NCBI RefSeq assembly: GCF_014202225.1
Contig: NZ_JACHGE010000001.1
Coordinates: forward strand, 43,320 to 107,319
Reading direction: 5' to 3'
Length of the DNA stretch: 64,000 nucleotides
Source of the DNA: Algibacter amylolyticus
GTDB lineage: Bacteria; Bacteroidota; Bacteroidia; Flavobacteriales; Flavobacteriaceae
Part shown: positions 43,859-52,094 of the stretch, one piece after another
Numbering within the stretch: position 1 is the first letter of the stretch
How the letters are laid out: each line of letters opens with the position of its first letter
The notes under the pieces: generated by a model
The model's database searches: none
What the model was told of the DNA's origin: nothing
The model's input: the letters and a program-made list of their open reading frames with translations, nothing else
Made by a program: the position numbers and the translations under genes

Positions 43859-44734
43859 TTATTGAATCATTAATTTGATCTCCTTGCGGTAGCTAGACGC
43901 ACTTTTACCTGTAATGTCGTTAAATACCTTATTAAAGTGTGAAAAGTTATTAAAACCGCACTCAAAACAAACGTCGGCAATACTCATTTCACTTTCTTCC
44001 GATAGTAATTTTGTAGCGTGTACCACACGATACTCATTAACCACCTGTGTAAAAGTTTTACTAGTAGCCTTTTTAAAGTAACGACAAAAAGCAGGAACCG
44101 TCATACTTACTATATCTGCAATTTCATCTAAAGCAATATGATGTTGAAAATTTTCGCGAATATATTTAAATACCGATCCTATTTTAGCACTTTCCTGCGC
44201 TTCGGCTTCAAAAGCAAATCCATCGGCATTCAATAAGGTGTAATCATCTGTTTTAGCTAAATAGTTTAAAATTTCTAAAAACTTTAAAACACGTTTTAAA
44301 CCATCATGTTCTAAAAGCTTTTCAATTTTAAGTCCTATTTTCTTTTTGGTATCAATTTGAAAACGAATACCTTTTTTAGCACGCTCAAAAAGCGCTACAA
44401 TATTTGCCATTTCCGGCACATTAAGAAAATCTTCGCCTAAAAAATCAGATTTAAACTGTATGATGGTCTCTGTTCCGTTGGCTGTAAGCCTATCAGAAAA
44501 CCCATTATGCGGTAAATTAGCACCTATTAATATAAGTTGACTATTATTAAAGTAAGATAAATGGTTACCAATATGTGTTTTTCCTTGTCCTTTATTAACG
44601 TAAACCAACTCCATTTCTGGATGAAAATGCCAGAAAGCGTTGAGTCTATCTGCCTGTTTCAAGTGTTGTTTAACCAAAATTGAACTTCCAAAACTTGGGG
44701 TAAGTTTCTCTAAAGTAGGTTTCTTTTTAATCAT
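43859..44734 (-). CDS. AraC-family regulator beside the paralogous cassettes
   Basis: A 291-residue regulator with an N-terminal cupin (about 20-90, FWHFHPEMELVYVNKGQGKT) and two helix-turn-helix units at the C-terminus (about 195-285, ALDEIADIVSMTVPAFCRYF and IADVCFECGFNNFSHFNKVF). It is divergent from the first of four paralogous exported-protein cassettes and is the natural candidate to control them. Cupin-containing AraC proteins often sense sugars, but the ligand here is not predictable. Confidence 0.88.
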   Translation of the reverse strand: MIKKKPTLEKLTPSFGSSILVKQHLKQADRLNAFWHFHPEMELVYVNKGQGKTHIGNHLSYFNNSQLILIGANLPHNGFSDRLTANGTETIIQFKSDFLGEDFLNVPEMANIVALFERAKKGIRFQIDTKKKIGLKIEKLLEHDGLKRVLKFLEILNYLAKTDDYTLLNADGFAFEAEAQESAKIGSVFKYIRENFQHHIALDEIADIVSMTVPAFCRYFKKATSKTFTQVVNEYRVVHATKLLSEESEMSIADVCFECGFNNFSHFNKVFNDITGKSASSYRKEIKLMIQ

Positions 44735-44837
44735 GCGAGCAATAATTTAAAGCAAATTTACTACATATTATGCATACATTGTATATTTAATTACCTTAAA
44801 TATATGCTATTTTAACTTAACAATGAATTAACGTTAT

Positions 44838-44909
44838 ATTAACAGTTAATCTAGCATATAAAGTGGTCAAAATTGATGTTTTCTTAACTCCCCTTCTACC
44901 ATACCTTTG
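44838..44909 (+). promoter_or_regulatory. Cassette 1 upstream element and promoter
   Basis: A 13-bp palindrome ATTAACAGTTAAT (44838-44850), a conserved stretch ending TGATGTTTT near 44883, and the -7 element TACCTTTG (44902-44909). Distance from palindrome start to -7 end is 72 bp, the same in all four cassettes. Confidence 0.7.
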
Positions 44910-44938
44910 TACCGTTGAACATTATGACCCCCATAATT

Positions 44939-45532
44939 ATGAAAAACACATTTAAAAGTACAAAGAAAGGAATCCTAATGGTAGCATTATTAGCTACGTT
45001 TATAGGGTTTGCAAAAGACTCTAATTCACTTATTAAAAAAGGAGCTAGAGAAACAGCCTTAGTATTAGAAAACGTAAAAGTTGGTAACCTACTTACCATT
45101 AAAGACAATTACGGAATTATACTATACAAAGAAGCAATTAAAATTAAAGGTATATATACTAAAGGATTTGATTTAACTGAATTGCCAAATGGTGAATATG
45201 TTTTTGAACTTGAAAAAGATTTAGAAATTAATACAATCCCGTTTACAGTAGCAAATAGTGTTGTAAGTTTTGATAAAACAGCAGAAACGACTACTTATAA
45301 ACCTTACGTAAAGCAAGAGAACGGTTTAGTTTATGTAACAAAATTTAATCCAGAGCTTAAGGAAACAACTATTAATGTTTATGCTCTTGAAGGTACAGAA
45401 GCAACATTACGTTTCTCTGAAGAAATTACGAATAGTCAAACTATCGAAAAAGTATTCAAATTAAGAAAAGGAAATTACAAAATAGAAATAAGCTCAGAAA
45501 ACAATGAGCATACAGTATTCATTAATAATTAG
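44939..45532 (+). CDS. Exported paralogous protein, cassette 1
   Basis: A 197-residue protein with an N-terminal signal sequence (KGILMVALLATFIGFA). The mature part contains GNLLTIKDNYGIILYKEAI, YTKGFDLTELPNGEYVFELE and IPFTVANSVVSFDK, a beta-sandwich-like pattern ending TVFINN. No known family is recognised; the segment FDLTxLPxGxYxFEL resembles type IX sorting-domain strands, but the end lacks a sorting motif. Upstream in-frame TTG and ATG codons exist, but paralogues 2-4 all begin at MKN/MKK, so 44939 is used. It is one of four tandem copies. Confidence 0.82.
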   Translation: MKNTFKSTKKGILMVALLATFIGFAKDSNSLIKKGARETALVLENVKVGNLLTIKDNYGIILYKEAIKIKGIYTKGFDLTELPNGEYVFELEKDLEINTIPFTVANSVVSFDKTAETTTYKPYVKQENGLVYVTKFNPELKETTINVYALEGTEATLRFSEEITNSQTIEKVFKLRKGNYKIEISSENNEHTVFINN

Positions 45533-45564
45533 TTTAATGTCTTATTTAGTTTAGTTTAGTTTGT

Positions 45565-45596
45565 AAAAGTGGGCTGTGGTGGCCCACTTTTTATGT
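45565..45596 (+). terminator. Cassette 1 terminator
   Basis: Stem AAAAGTGGGCT / GGCCCACTTTTT around GTGGT. The GTGGGCT...CCCAC hairpin recurs after cassettes 2, 3 and 4. Confidence 0.85.
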
Positions 45597-45726
45597 TTTA
45601 ATATCTCCTTAAAACATCTAAACTTCTATATCTCCATTAAAATTTAAAGCACTCTTTACGTTAACTCATTTCAAAAAAAAGAGTAAGGTTTTTATCTATG
45701 TTAAATTAACCTAAAAATGATGCAAA

Positions 45727-45798
45727 ATTAACAGTTAATTTAGCATACAAATCCATCAAAACCAATGTTTTATAAGGCTTTTTAACGTTATATATTTG
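45727..45798 (+). promoter_or_regulatory. Cassette 2 upstream element and promoter
   Basis: Palindrome ATTAACAGTTAAT (45727-45739) and -7 element TATATTTG (45791-45798), 72 bp overall, with the shared stretch TTAGCATACAAATCCATCAA between. Confidence 0.72.
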
Positions 45799-45825
45799 TA
45801 GTGTTAATTAATAACAACACGCATT

Positions 45826-46419
45826 ATGAAAAAGACAATGAAAAACACGAAAAAAGCAATTTTAATGGTAGCATTTTTAGCTACAGTAGTAGGATTTGCA
45901 AACGACTCTAATTCACTTATTAAAAAAGGAGCTAAAAAAACAGCAATCGTATTAAAAAATGTAAAAGTTGGTAACCTATTAACTATTAAAGATAATTACG
46001 GTATTGTTTTATATAAAGAAGCTATTAAAACAGAAGGTTCATACACTAAAGGATTTGATTTAACACAATTACCAGATGGAGACTATGTTTTTGAACTTGA
46101 AAAAGATTTAGAAATTAACACCATCCCTTTTACTGTATTACATAACCAAGTAACTTTTAATAAAACCGACGAGGTTACTTACTTTAAGCCTTACGTAAAA
46201 CAAGATCAAGATTTAGTTTATGTAACAAAACTAAATCCAGAACTTAAAGAAACAACTATTAATGTATATGCTATTAATGGTACAGAATCAACACTTCGTT
46301 TCTCTGAGAAAATCACGAACACTCAATCTATCGAAAAAGTATTCAAATTAACAAAAGGAAATTTTAAAATTGAAATAAACTCTGGTAATAAAGAGTATAC
46401 AACATTCATTAATAATTAG
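45826..46419 (+). CDS. Exported paralogous protein, cassette 2
   Basis: A 197-residue paralogue of cassette 1, and its closest match (most residues identical by eye). Signal peptide AILMVAFLATVVGFA; same segments (NLLTIKDNYGIVLYKEAIK, GFDLTQLPDGDYVFELEK) and the C-terminus YTTFINN. Start at ATG 45826, 27 bp after the -7 element. It is followed by the shared GTGGGCT hairpin terminator. Confidence 0.82.
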   Translation: MKKTMKNTKKAILMVAFLATVVGFANDSNSLIKKGAKKTAIVLKNVKVGNLLTIKDNYGIVLYKEAIKTEGSYTKGFDLTQLPDGDYVFELEKDLEINTIPFTVLHNQVTFNKTDEVTYFKPYVKQDQDLVYVTKLNPELKETTINVYAINGTESTLRFSEKITNTQSIEKVFKLTKGNFKIEINSGNKEYTTFINN

Positions 46420-46449
46420 TTTAATGTCTTATTTAGTTTAGTTTAGTTG

Positions 46450-46477
46450 TAAAGTGGGCTGTGGTGGCCCACTTTCA
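46450..46477 (+). terminator. Cassette 2 terminator
   Basis: Stem AAAGTGGGCT / GGCCCACTTT, as in cassette 1. Confidence 0.85.
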
Positions 46478-46615
46478 TTTTTATATAATATCTTGATTTT
46501 CCAAATGCTTTTAACAGCATTTTTTTTTGCTTTAAATGTAACGATCTTCCCTTAAAATTCATCTTAAATTAAACCACTTTTAGGACACATTAAGTTTACC
46601 TAAAAATGATGCAAA

Positions 46616-46687
46616 ATTAACAGTTAATTTAGCACATAAATTAGTCAATACCAGTGTTTTACAGCACCCTAATCTACTATATATTTG
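46616..46687 (+). promoter_or_regulatory. Cassette 3 upstream element and promoter
   Basis: Palindrome ATTAACAGTTAAT (46616-46628) and -7 element TATATTTG (46680-46687), 72 bp overall. Confidence 0.72.
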
Positions 46688-46714
46688 TATTGTTGAACGT
46701 TAATACACCCTATT

Positions 46715-47326
46715 ATGAAAAACACAATTAAAAACTCGAAAAAAGGAATCTTAATGGTAACATTGTTTGCTACCTTATTAAGTTTCGCAAATGAAGCTAA
46801 ATTAATTAATATTAAAAACGAGGCTAAAAAAACGTCACTAACCTTAAACAATGTAAAACAAGGCAACTTACTATCTGTAAAAGATGCATTTGGTATAACA
46901 CTATATAAAGAAATCATTCAAGAAACTGGAAGCTACACAAAAGGTTTCGATTTAACGGTTTTACCAAATGGCGATTATCTTTTTGAACTTAATAAAGACC
47001 TAGAAATTAAGACAATACCTTTTACAGTAAAGTCTAGTATAGTGTCTTTTAATAAAGATAAAGAAACCACTGTTTTTAAACCAACTGTGCGCGTAGAAGG
47101 TGATCTTGTATTTGTATCGAAACTTACTTTAGAAGGAAACCCTTTAAATATTAAGGTTTACTATACAGAAAAAGGATCTAATAATTCAGATTTAATTTTT
47201 TCTGAAGATATTGAAAACACTAAGATTATAGAACGCACATTTAAATTAGAAAACCAAGAACTAGGATCTTTTAAAATTGTAATTCTTTCTGAAGGAAACG
47301 AATTTATTAAATACATAAATTCTTAA
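46715..47326 (+). CDS. Exported paralogous protein, cassette 3
   Basis: A 203-residue diverged paralogue with signal GILMVTLFATLLSFA, NLLSVKDAFGITLYKEII, GFDLTVLPNGDYLFELNK and a longer C-terminal half ending FIKYINS. Start at ATG 46715, 27 bp after the -7 element. The N-terminal half is best conserved with copies 1, 2 and 4. Confidence 0.82.
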   Translation: MKNTIKNSKKGILMVTLFATLLSFANEAKLINIKNEAKKTSLTLNNVKQGNLLSVKDAFGITLYKEIIQETGSYTKGFDLTVLPNGDYLFELNKDLEIKTIPFTVKSSIVSFNKDKETTVFKPTVRVEGDLVFVSKLTLEGNPLNIKVYYTEKGSNNSDLIFSEDIENTKIIERTFKLENQELGSFKIVILSEGNEFIKYINS

Positions 47327-47347
47327 TCTCTAACCAAACCAGATACT

Positions 47348-47377
47348 AAAAGTGGGCTAAACCAGCCCACTTTCTTT
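47348..47377 (+). terminator. Cassette 3 terminator
   Basis: Stem AAAGTGGGCT / AGCCCACTTT with loop AAACC. Confidence 0.85.
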
Positions 47378-47521
47378 AAATTTTACAGCATGTTTATTTC
47401 TCAAGCCTACTATTGCAACCATATCCACAAACAAAAAAAATTCAAATTAGAACAGGAGAAATCCAATAAACTAATAAACAGTGAATTGCAAAACCAAAAT
47501 ACGACTGTTATAAAACAAAAA

Positions 47522-47719
47522 ATGAGCAATAATTGGAATAAAAAAGGTGTGTTTTATTCTATATGGATTATACTCAATTTAGTAGTTCTTTCAAGTTTAT
47601 TTCATTTCATCTCTAAAACCGACTGGCTCTTCTTATATTTTGTAGTAACATTTATATATTGCTCACTATATTGGATGCTTGCAGAACTAGTATTTAACAA
47701 GTTATTTGTTAAAAATTAA
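47522..47719 (+). CDS. Small two-helix membrane protein between cassettes 3 and 4
   Basis: A 65-residue protein (MSNNWNKKGVFYSIWIILNL, then a second helix WLFLYFVVTFIYCSLYWMLA) inserted between two cassettes. The open frame extends upstream to 47390, adding 44 residues without a signal or known domain; MSNNWNKK reads as the more natural start. It is not related to the cassette proteins. It may be a remnant of the insertion that lengthened this spacer. Confidence 0.5.
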   Translation: MSNNWNKKGVFYSIWIILNLVVLSSLFHFISKTDWLFLYFVVTFIYCSLYWMLAELVFNKLFVKN

Positions 47720-47782
47720 CAACTAAATTTTTAGCCAAAACTGGTAAAGAATTATCTCCTAATACTACATAAAAATTTATAT

Positions 47783-47808
47783 TAAGAGTGGACACTAGTC
47801 CACTTTTT
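47783..47808 (+). terminator. Terminator after the small membrane gene
   Basis: Stem AAGAGTGGAC / GTCCACTTTT with a T run. It is similar in shape, but not identical, to the cassette hairpins. Confidence 0.75.
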
Positions 47809-47876
47809 TAATGCTTATTATTCTCAACTTTTACTGAACATTAAGTAACATTATTTTTACCTTAAAATGATGCAAA

Positions 47877-47948
47877 ATTAACAGGTAATCTAACACATAA
47901 ATTGGTCAATACCAATGTTTTAAATAACATTATTGCGTTCTATATTTG
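47877..47948 (+). promoter_or_regulatory. Cassette 4 upstream element and promoter
   Basis: Near-palindrome ATTAACAGGTAAT (47877-47889, one mismatch) and -7 element TATATTTG (47941-47948), again 72 bp overall. Here the middle also holds ATTGGT-CAAT-ACCAAT, a perfect 6-4-6 inverted repeat. Confidence 0.72.
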
Positions 47949-47974
47949 TAGTGTTGAACGTTAATACCCCTATT

Positions 47975-48580
47975 ATGAAAAACACAATTAAAAACTCAAA
48001 AAAAGGAATCTTAATGGTAATTATGTTTACTACCATGCTAAGTTTCGCAAACAATGCTTCTCTATTTAATATTAAAAATGAAGCTAAAAGAACCTCACTT
48101 ACTTTACTAAATGTAAAGCAAGGAAACTTACTATCCGTAAAAGATGTAAATGGCATAGTTTTATATAAAGAGTCCATGCAAAAATCTGGAAACTACACAA
48201 AAGGATTCGATCTAACAGCTTTACCAGATGGCTCGTATGTTTTTGAGCTAGATAAAGACATGGAAATTAACACGATACCTTTTACGGTAAAGTCAAATAT
48301 TGTTCTTTTCGATAAGGAAAAGGAAACCACTATTTACAAGCCTATGTTTGTGGTAAAAGACAATGTAGTTATGCTAACAAAATTAGCACTTAAAGAAGCT
48401 CCTTGCCATATCAAAATATACTTTTTAGGCGATCATGGCGAAGAATTAATGCATGCTGAAACTGTAGAAAACACTAAAACTATAACAAAAGCTTACAAAC
48501 TTGCTGGCTTGAAGTATGGTGGATACAAAATTGTATGCAACTCGGATGGCAGAGAATTCACAAAAGCTATAAACATCTAA
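47975..48580 (+). CDS. Exported paralogous protein, cassette 4
   Basis: A 201-residue paralogue closest to cassette 3 in its N-terminal half (signal GILMVIMFTTMLSFA; NLLSVKDVNGIVLYKESM; GFDLTALPDGSYVFELDKD), with a diverged C-terminal half. An upstream in-frame start at 47933 would precede the promoter, so ATG 47975 is used. It closes the array. Confidence 0.82.
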   Translation: MKNTIKNSKKGILMVIMFTTMLSFANNASLFNIKNEAKRTSLTLLNVKQGNLLSVKDVNGIVLYKESMQKSGNYTKGFDLTALPDGSYVFELDKDMEINTIPFTVKSNIVLFDKEKETTIYKPMFVVKDNVVMLTKLALKEAPCHIKIYFLGDHGEELMHAETVENTKTITKAYKLAGLKYGGYKIVCNSDGREFTKAINI

Positions 48581-48604
48581 ATACCTAATTTAGAAACTGT
48601 TGAT

Positions 48605-48634
48605 AAAGGTGGGCTAATTTAGCCCACTTTTTTG
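48605..48634 (+). terminator. Cassette 4 terminator
   Basis: Stem AAGGTGGGCTAA / TTAGCCCACTTT followed by T; it may also serve the convergent crotonase gene. Confidence 0.82.
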
Positions 48635-48648
48635 TTGGCATAACTCAA

Positions 48649-49431
48649 TTATTTCCCCGGAAAATCAGCCTTACGTTTTTGCAGGAAAGCTGTAGTTCCT
48701 TCTTCAAAATCATCGGTACCAAAACAGTTTCCAAATTCCAGAACCTCAACACTAAACCCATCTACACCATCCTTAAAATTAGCATTTATGGCGCGTATAG
48801 CTGCACTAATTGCAACGGTTGAATTTCGGGAAATTTTAGCTGCTATTTTTTCGCAAAGCGGAAGTAATTCATCTTGCGTAGTAACATGATTTACTAAGCC
48901 ATAACTTAAAGCTTGGTTAGCATCAATCATGCCTGCTGTCATAATCATCTCCATAGCGCGCCCTTTGCCCACCAATTGCGGTAAACGCTGTGTACCTCCA
49001 TAACCAGGAATAACACCAAGAGACACCTCCGGAAGCCCTAATTTAGCATTATCGCTAGCTACTCTAAAATGAGCAGCCATAGCCAACTCTAAACCTCCGC
49101 CAAGTGCAAAGCCATTAACTGCAGCAATGACTGGAGTAGATAAATTTTCGACAAAATTGAATAATAACTCCTGTCCTTTTGCCGCTAATTGTGTGCCTTT
49201 ACTAACATCGAAATCTGAAAACTCGCTTATATCTGCTCCTGCAACAAAGGCTTTTTCTCCGCTACCGGTTACAATAATAACCTTAGTATCAGCATCGTTA
49301 TCTGCATGGTTAAAAGCTTCGTGTAACTCCTGTATAGTCTCTCTATTTAAGGCGTTTAGCTTTTTAGACCGATTAATAGTTATGGTTGTTATGCCATTAT
49401 TTTCTTCTGAAATGATGTTGTTATAACTCAT
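48649..49431 (-). CDS. Enoyl-CoA hydratase/isomerase (crotonase family)
   Basis: A 260-residue cytoplasmic enzyme of fatty-acid beta-oxidation or related acyl-CoA chemistry. The oxyanion-hole segment is AFVAGADISEF (near residue 60), followed by NGFALGGGLELAMAAH and the catalytic region LPEVSLGVIPGYGGTQRLP with two active-site acids. Exact substrate is uncertain. It is the first gene of a minus-strand run. Confidence 0.92.
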   Translation of the reverse strand: MSYNNIISEENNGITTITINRSKKLNALNRETIQELHEAFNHADNDADTKVIIVTGSGEKAFVAGADISEFSDFDVSKGTQLAAKGQELLFNFVENLSTPVIAAVNGFALGGGLELAMAAHFRVASDNAKLGLPEVSLGVIPGYGGTQRLPQLVGKGRAMEMIMTAGMIDANQALSYGLVNHVTTQDELLPLCEKIAAKISRNSTVAISAAIRAINANFKDGVDGFSVEVLEFGNCFGTDDFEEGTTAFLQKRKADFPGK

Positions 49432-49434
49432 AAT

Positions 49435-49853
49435 TTATTCTTTAAACACGGTTAAGCCTTCTATATGAAATGTCTCGGATTCGTAAAATTTTAACGCCGT
49501 TTTTACAATTTTATCTGATTTATCTCTGGGCGATTTTGTAATATATCTAGCTTTTGAATTATTCAAATTTACAGAAAACTCTGCATTTAATTCTGATGGT
49601 TTGCTATAAAATAAAATTTGCTTTCCTTCATGCTTCCAAGTGCCTTTACCATAAAAATGTTCTTCTGTGTTTCTTGGGGATGTAGCAGAAATGTCTCTAA
49701 AAAATGATATAAAAACGTACCATCTGCATTTAATGTTATGGTCCATTTTAATTTATTGCCATCTGTAAGGTCTGGTTTTCTTACATACACTCCTGTTTGC
49801 GAAAACACATTAAAAGTTAAACCCATAAAAACCATAATTATAATTGACCTCAT
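49435..49853 (-). pseudogene. Small exported protein interrupted by a one-base frameshift
   Basis: From ATG 49853 the frame encodes a signal peptide (MRSIIIMVFMGLTFNVFS) and about 50 residues up to NADGTFLYHF; the natural continuation RDISATSPRNTEEHFYGKGT lies in another frame that runs to 49435. The break falls at a run of six A on the plus strand (49699-49704); a seventh would restore one open frame of about 139 residues. It may be a true mutation, phase variation or a sequencing error. The product resembles a small lipocalin-like secreted protein. It overlaps the kinase gene by 4 bp. Confidence 0.7.
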
Positions 49854-51337
49854 GAGAATTTAGGAAATGTTACTTTAAATGTTGCACCCTTATCTTTTTC
49901 AGATTCAAAAGATATAGTGCCTTTGTGCGTTTCTACAATATTTTTTACCATAGCCAACCCAAGTCCCATACCACTTGTTTTGGTTGTAAATTTTGGCTCG
50001 AATACTTTATCTTTATTTTCTTCGGCTACACCTGTACCATTATCTGCAACCGTAATAACCACATTACCATTTCCTTTAGCCACATGAACTACAATTTTTG
50101 GTGTTCGATTATCTGGCATAGCCTGAATAGCATTTTTAACCAGATTTGTAACCACACGAATAAGTTGTGTTCTATCAAACTTTGCTATAATTTCTTCGGC
50201 ATCGAAGGTGAATTCTATGTGATACTCGTTAAAAATATCTAGCGCTAGCTTTATAATTTCGACTACATTTAGGGTTTCGTTTTGCTGCGCAGGCATTTTA
50301 GCAAAGTTTGAAAATGCCGATGCTATGGAACTCATGGTATCTATTTGCTGAATTAAGGTTTTACTGTACTCATCGAGTTTAGAATGAATGTTTTCGTCCT
50401 CTGGATTAAACTTACGTTGAAAATTTTGCACCGTTAGTCGCATGGGTGTTAACGGATTTTTAATTTCGTGAGCAACCTGTTTTGCCATTTCTCTCCAGGC
50501 CTGTTCGCGCTCGCTTTTTGCTAGTTGTATGGCACTTTCCTCTAGCTCATCAATCATACTATTATAGGAGGTTACAAGTGCTGAAATTTCTTCGCTGGTA
50601 TCGTCTACATTTATGCGTTCGTTTCGCTTCTCTAACCTTGTGGTGTTAATAATGTCGCTAATAAGTTTTAAAGATTTTGTTATGTATTTTGATAACCAAA
50701 ATGCAATTGCAATTGCGGTTAGCAACACCACCATAAATGCAAAAACTAAACGTTTTAAAAACTCTTCGAGCTCTTTATCCAGAAAATCGTCTTTTTCTAA
50801 ATACGGTATGTTTAAAATGGCGACCGCTTTAGATTTATTATCGGTAATGTATGTGTAAGATGATTGAAAGGTCTCTCCGTTTTCTTTATGAATATCGACA
50901 TGCCTATGTTGCGTTATTTCTGAAGAATTATTGAAGGCTACGTTATGGGTTAAAGCATTCATTATTTCGGCAGAGATACATTTATCTACAAGCTCGGTTT
51001 GCAACCCAGGTTTTGAGGAAATTAACAGGCCGCCATCTAAATTATACAAATTTATTTGCAGCTTATGAATATCTGCAATATTGTAAATTTCATCTTTAAA
51101 AATTAAGGGTATGTTTTCTGTTTTAACTTCCCAGGTGTTTTGGCGTCCGTTTAAATAGCGTTTTATATGAGTTTGTACGTTTTCTTCTTTACGTTCTAAA
51201 CGGCCTTCATGATAATCTTTACTTTGCTCGTTATACTGGTAAATAGCTACCGCCGAAATAAGCACAGATGCAAACATTACTAGCAGTATCATTGCTAAAA
51301 AGATGCGTGTGCGTAAGGATAAGTTTTTTAATTTCAT
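49850..51337 (-). CDS. NtrY-like sensor histidine kinase with HAMP domain
   Basis: A 495-residue inner-membrane kinase: first membrane helix (about 8-33), a ~155-residue sensor region outside, second helix (about 190-212), HAMP (about 213-265), then DHp and catalytic domains. The H-box is AHEIKNPLTPM, with N-box LVKNAIQAMPD, G1 VADNGTGV and G2 GMGLGLAM. The open frame begins 13 codons earlier, but MKLKNLSLRTRIF is a better start. No response regulator gene is adjacent. Confidence 0.9.
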   Translation of the reverse strand: MKLKNLSLRTRIFLAMILLVMFASVLISAVAIYQYNEQSKDYHEGRLERKEENVQTHIKRYLNGRQNTWEVKTENIPLIFKDEIYNIADIHKLQINLYNLDGGLLISSKPGLQTELVDKCISAEIMNALTHNVAFNNSSEITQHRHVDIHKENGETFQSSYTYITDNKSKAVAILNIPYLEKDDFLDKELEEFLKRLVFAFMVVLLTAIAIAFWLSKYITKSLKLISDIINTTRLEKRNERINVDDTSEEISALVTSYNSMIDELEESAIQLAKSEREQAWREMAKQVAHEIKNPLTPMRLTVQNFQRKFNPEDENIHSKLDEYSKTLIQQIDTMSSIASAFSNFAKMPAQQNETLNVVEIIKLALDIFNEYHIEFTFDAEEIIAKFDRTQLIRVVTNLVKNAIQAMPDNRTPKIVVHVAKGNGNVVITVADNGTGVAEENKDKVFEPKFTTKTSGMGLGLAMVKNIVETHKGTISFESEKDKGATFKVTFPKFS

Positions 51338-51407
51338 TGGTTTAAATATAGCAATAATCAAACCAAAACAGACCAACGAATTAAAAAATTGAAGTTAGCA
51401 GATAAGT

Positions 51408-51495
51408 GCGCTAGAGATTGAACGGTTTGTTTGAGCTCCCCGACTTTTTTGGAGGGAGCGAGTAGTGAAAGCCCGACCCTTGTGGTAGCGCCCAA
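51408..51495 (-). repeat. Dispersed structured element, complete copy
   Basis: On the minus strand: TTGGGCGCTACCACAAGGGT, CGGGCTTTCACTACTCGCTC, a loop, then CCGTTCAATCTCTAGCGC. The closing stem GCGCTA/TAGCGC is intact. It lies between the HemJ-like gene and the kinase gene, in their orientation. Confidence 0.75.
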
Positions 51496-51542
51496 CTTCT
51501 TGATACAACTTTGACATAAAAATAATTGGGAATGACTGTTAT

Positions 51543-52091
51543 TTAGGCTTCGGGATTTTTATCGCGAATGTTTTTGTAGACCTTAAAGCCTAACATAATT
51601 AGCACGCCAAGAATAAGTATACCTGCAACACCCCAAATCCAGTTTATGGCACTTTTTAAAATAACTAAAAAGATAACTGCAAATAAAATGAAAGTAGCGC
51701 CCTCATTCCAGATGCGCATAAAACTAGATGTTTTGTTTACCACACCGTTTTGTAATTGCTTAAAATAGTGATGCGTTTTTAAGTGGTAAATAAACAATAA
51801 CACTATAAAACCCAATTTTACTTGCATCCATGGTTGATAGGCTAAATATGGGTTAATTGCAAATAGAGCTAAACCAAAAACCAAGGCTAAAATTGCCGAT
51901 GGCCATGTAATGATAAACCACAGGCGTTTTGCCATGAGTTTTAGTTGTTTTCCTAAAATTTCTTTTTCGGGTGATGGTTTATGAAAGGCTTCAATTTGGT
52001 AAACAAACAAACGCGGAATATAAAATAAACCGGCAAACCAGGTGATTACAAAAATAAGATGAAAGGCCTTTATGTATTGGTAGTATTCCAT
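51543..52091 (-). CDS. hemJ: Protoporphyrinogen oxidase HemJ
   Basis: A 182-residue membrane protein of four helices (UPF0093/HemJ) that oxidises protoporphyrinogen IX. The conserved His is in IKAFHLIFVITWFAGLFYIP, and MAKRLWFIITWPS and KTHHYF are also typical. Its place beside hemH and hemA supports the assignment over unrelated CopD-like proteins. Confidence 0.9.
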   Translation of the reverse strand: MEYYQYIKAFHLIFVITWFAGLFYIPRLFVYQIEAFHKPSPEKEILGKQLKLMAKRLWFIITWPSAILALVFGLALFAINPYLAYQPWMQVKLGFIVLLFIYHLKTHHYFKQLQNGVVNKTSSFMRIWNEGATFILFAVIFLVILKSAINWIWGVAGILILGVLIMLGFKVYKNIRDKNPEA

Positions 52092-52094
52092 AGT

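Noticed and set aside
47390-47521. Longer N-terminus for the small membrane gene in the cassette array
   Set aside because: The extension is polar with no signal or domain, and an internal ATG starts a clean two-helix protein; kept only as an alternative.
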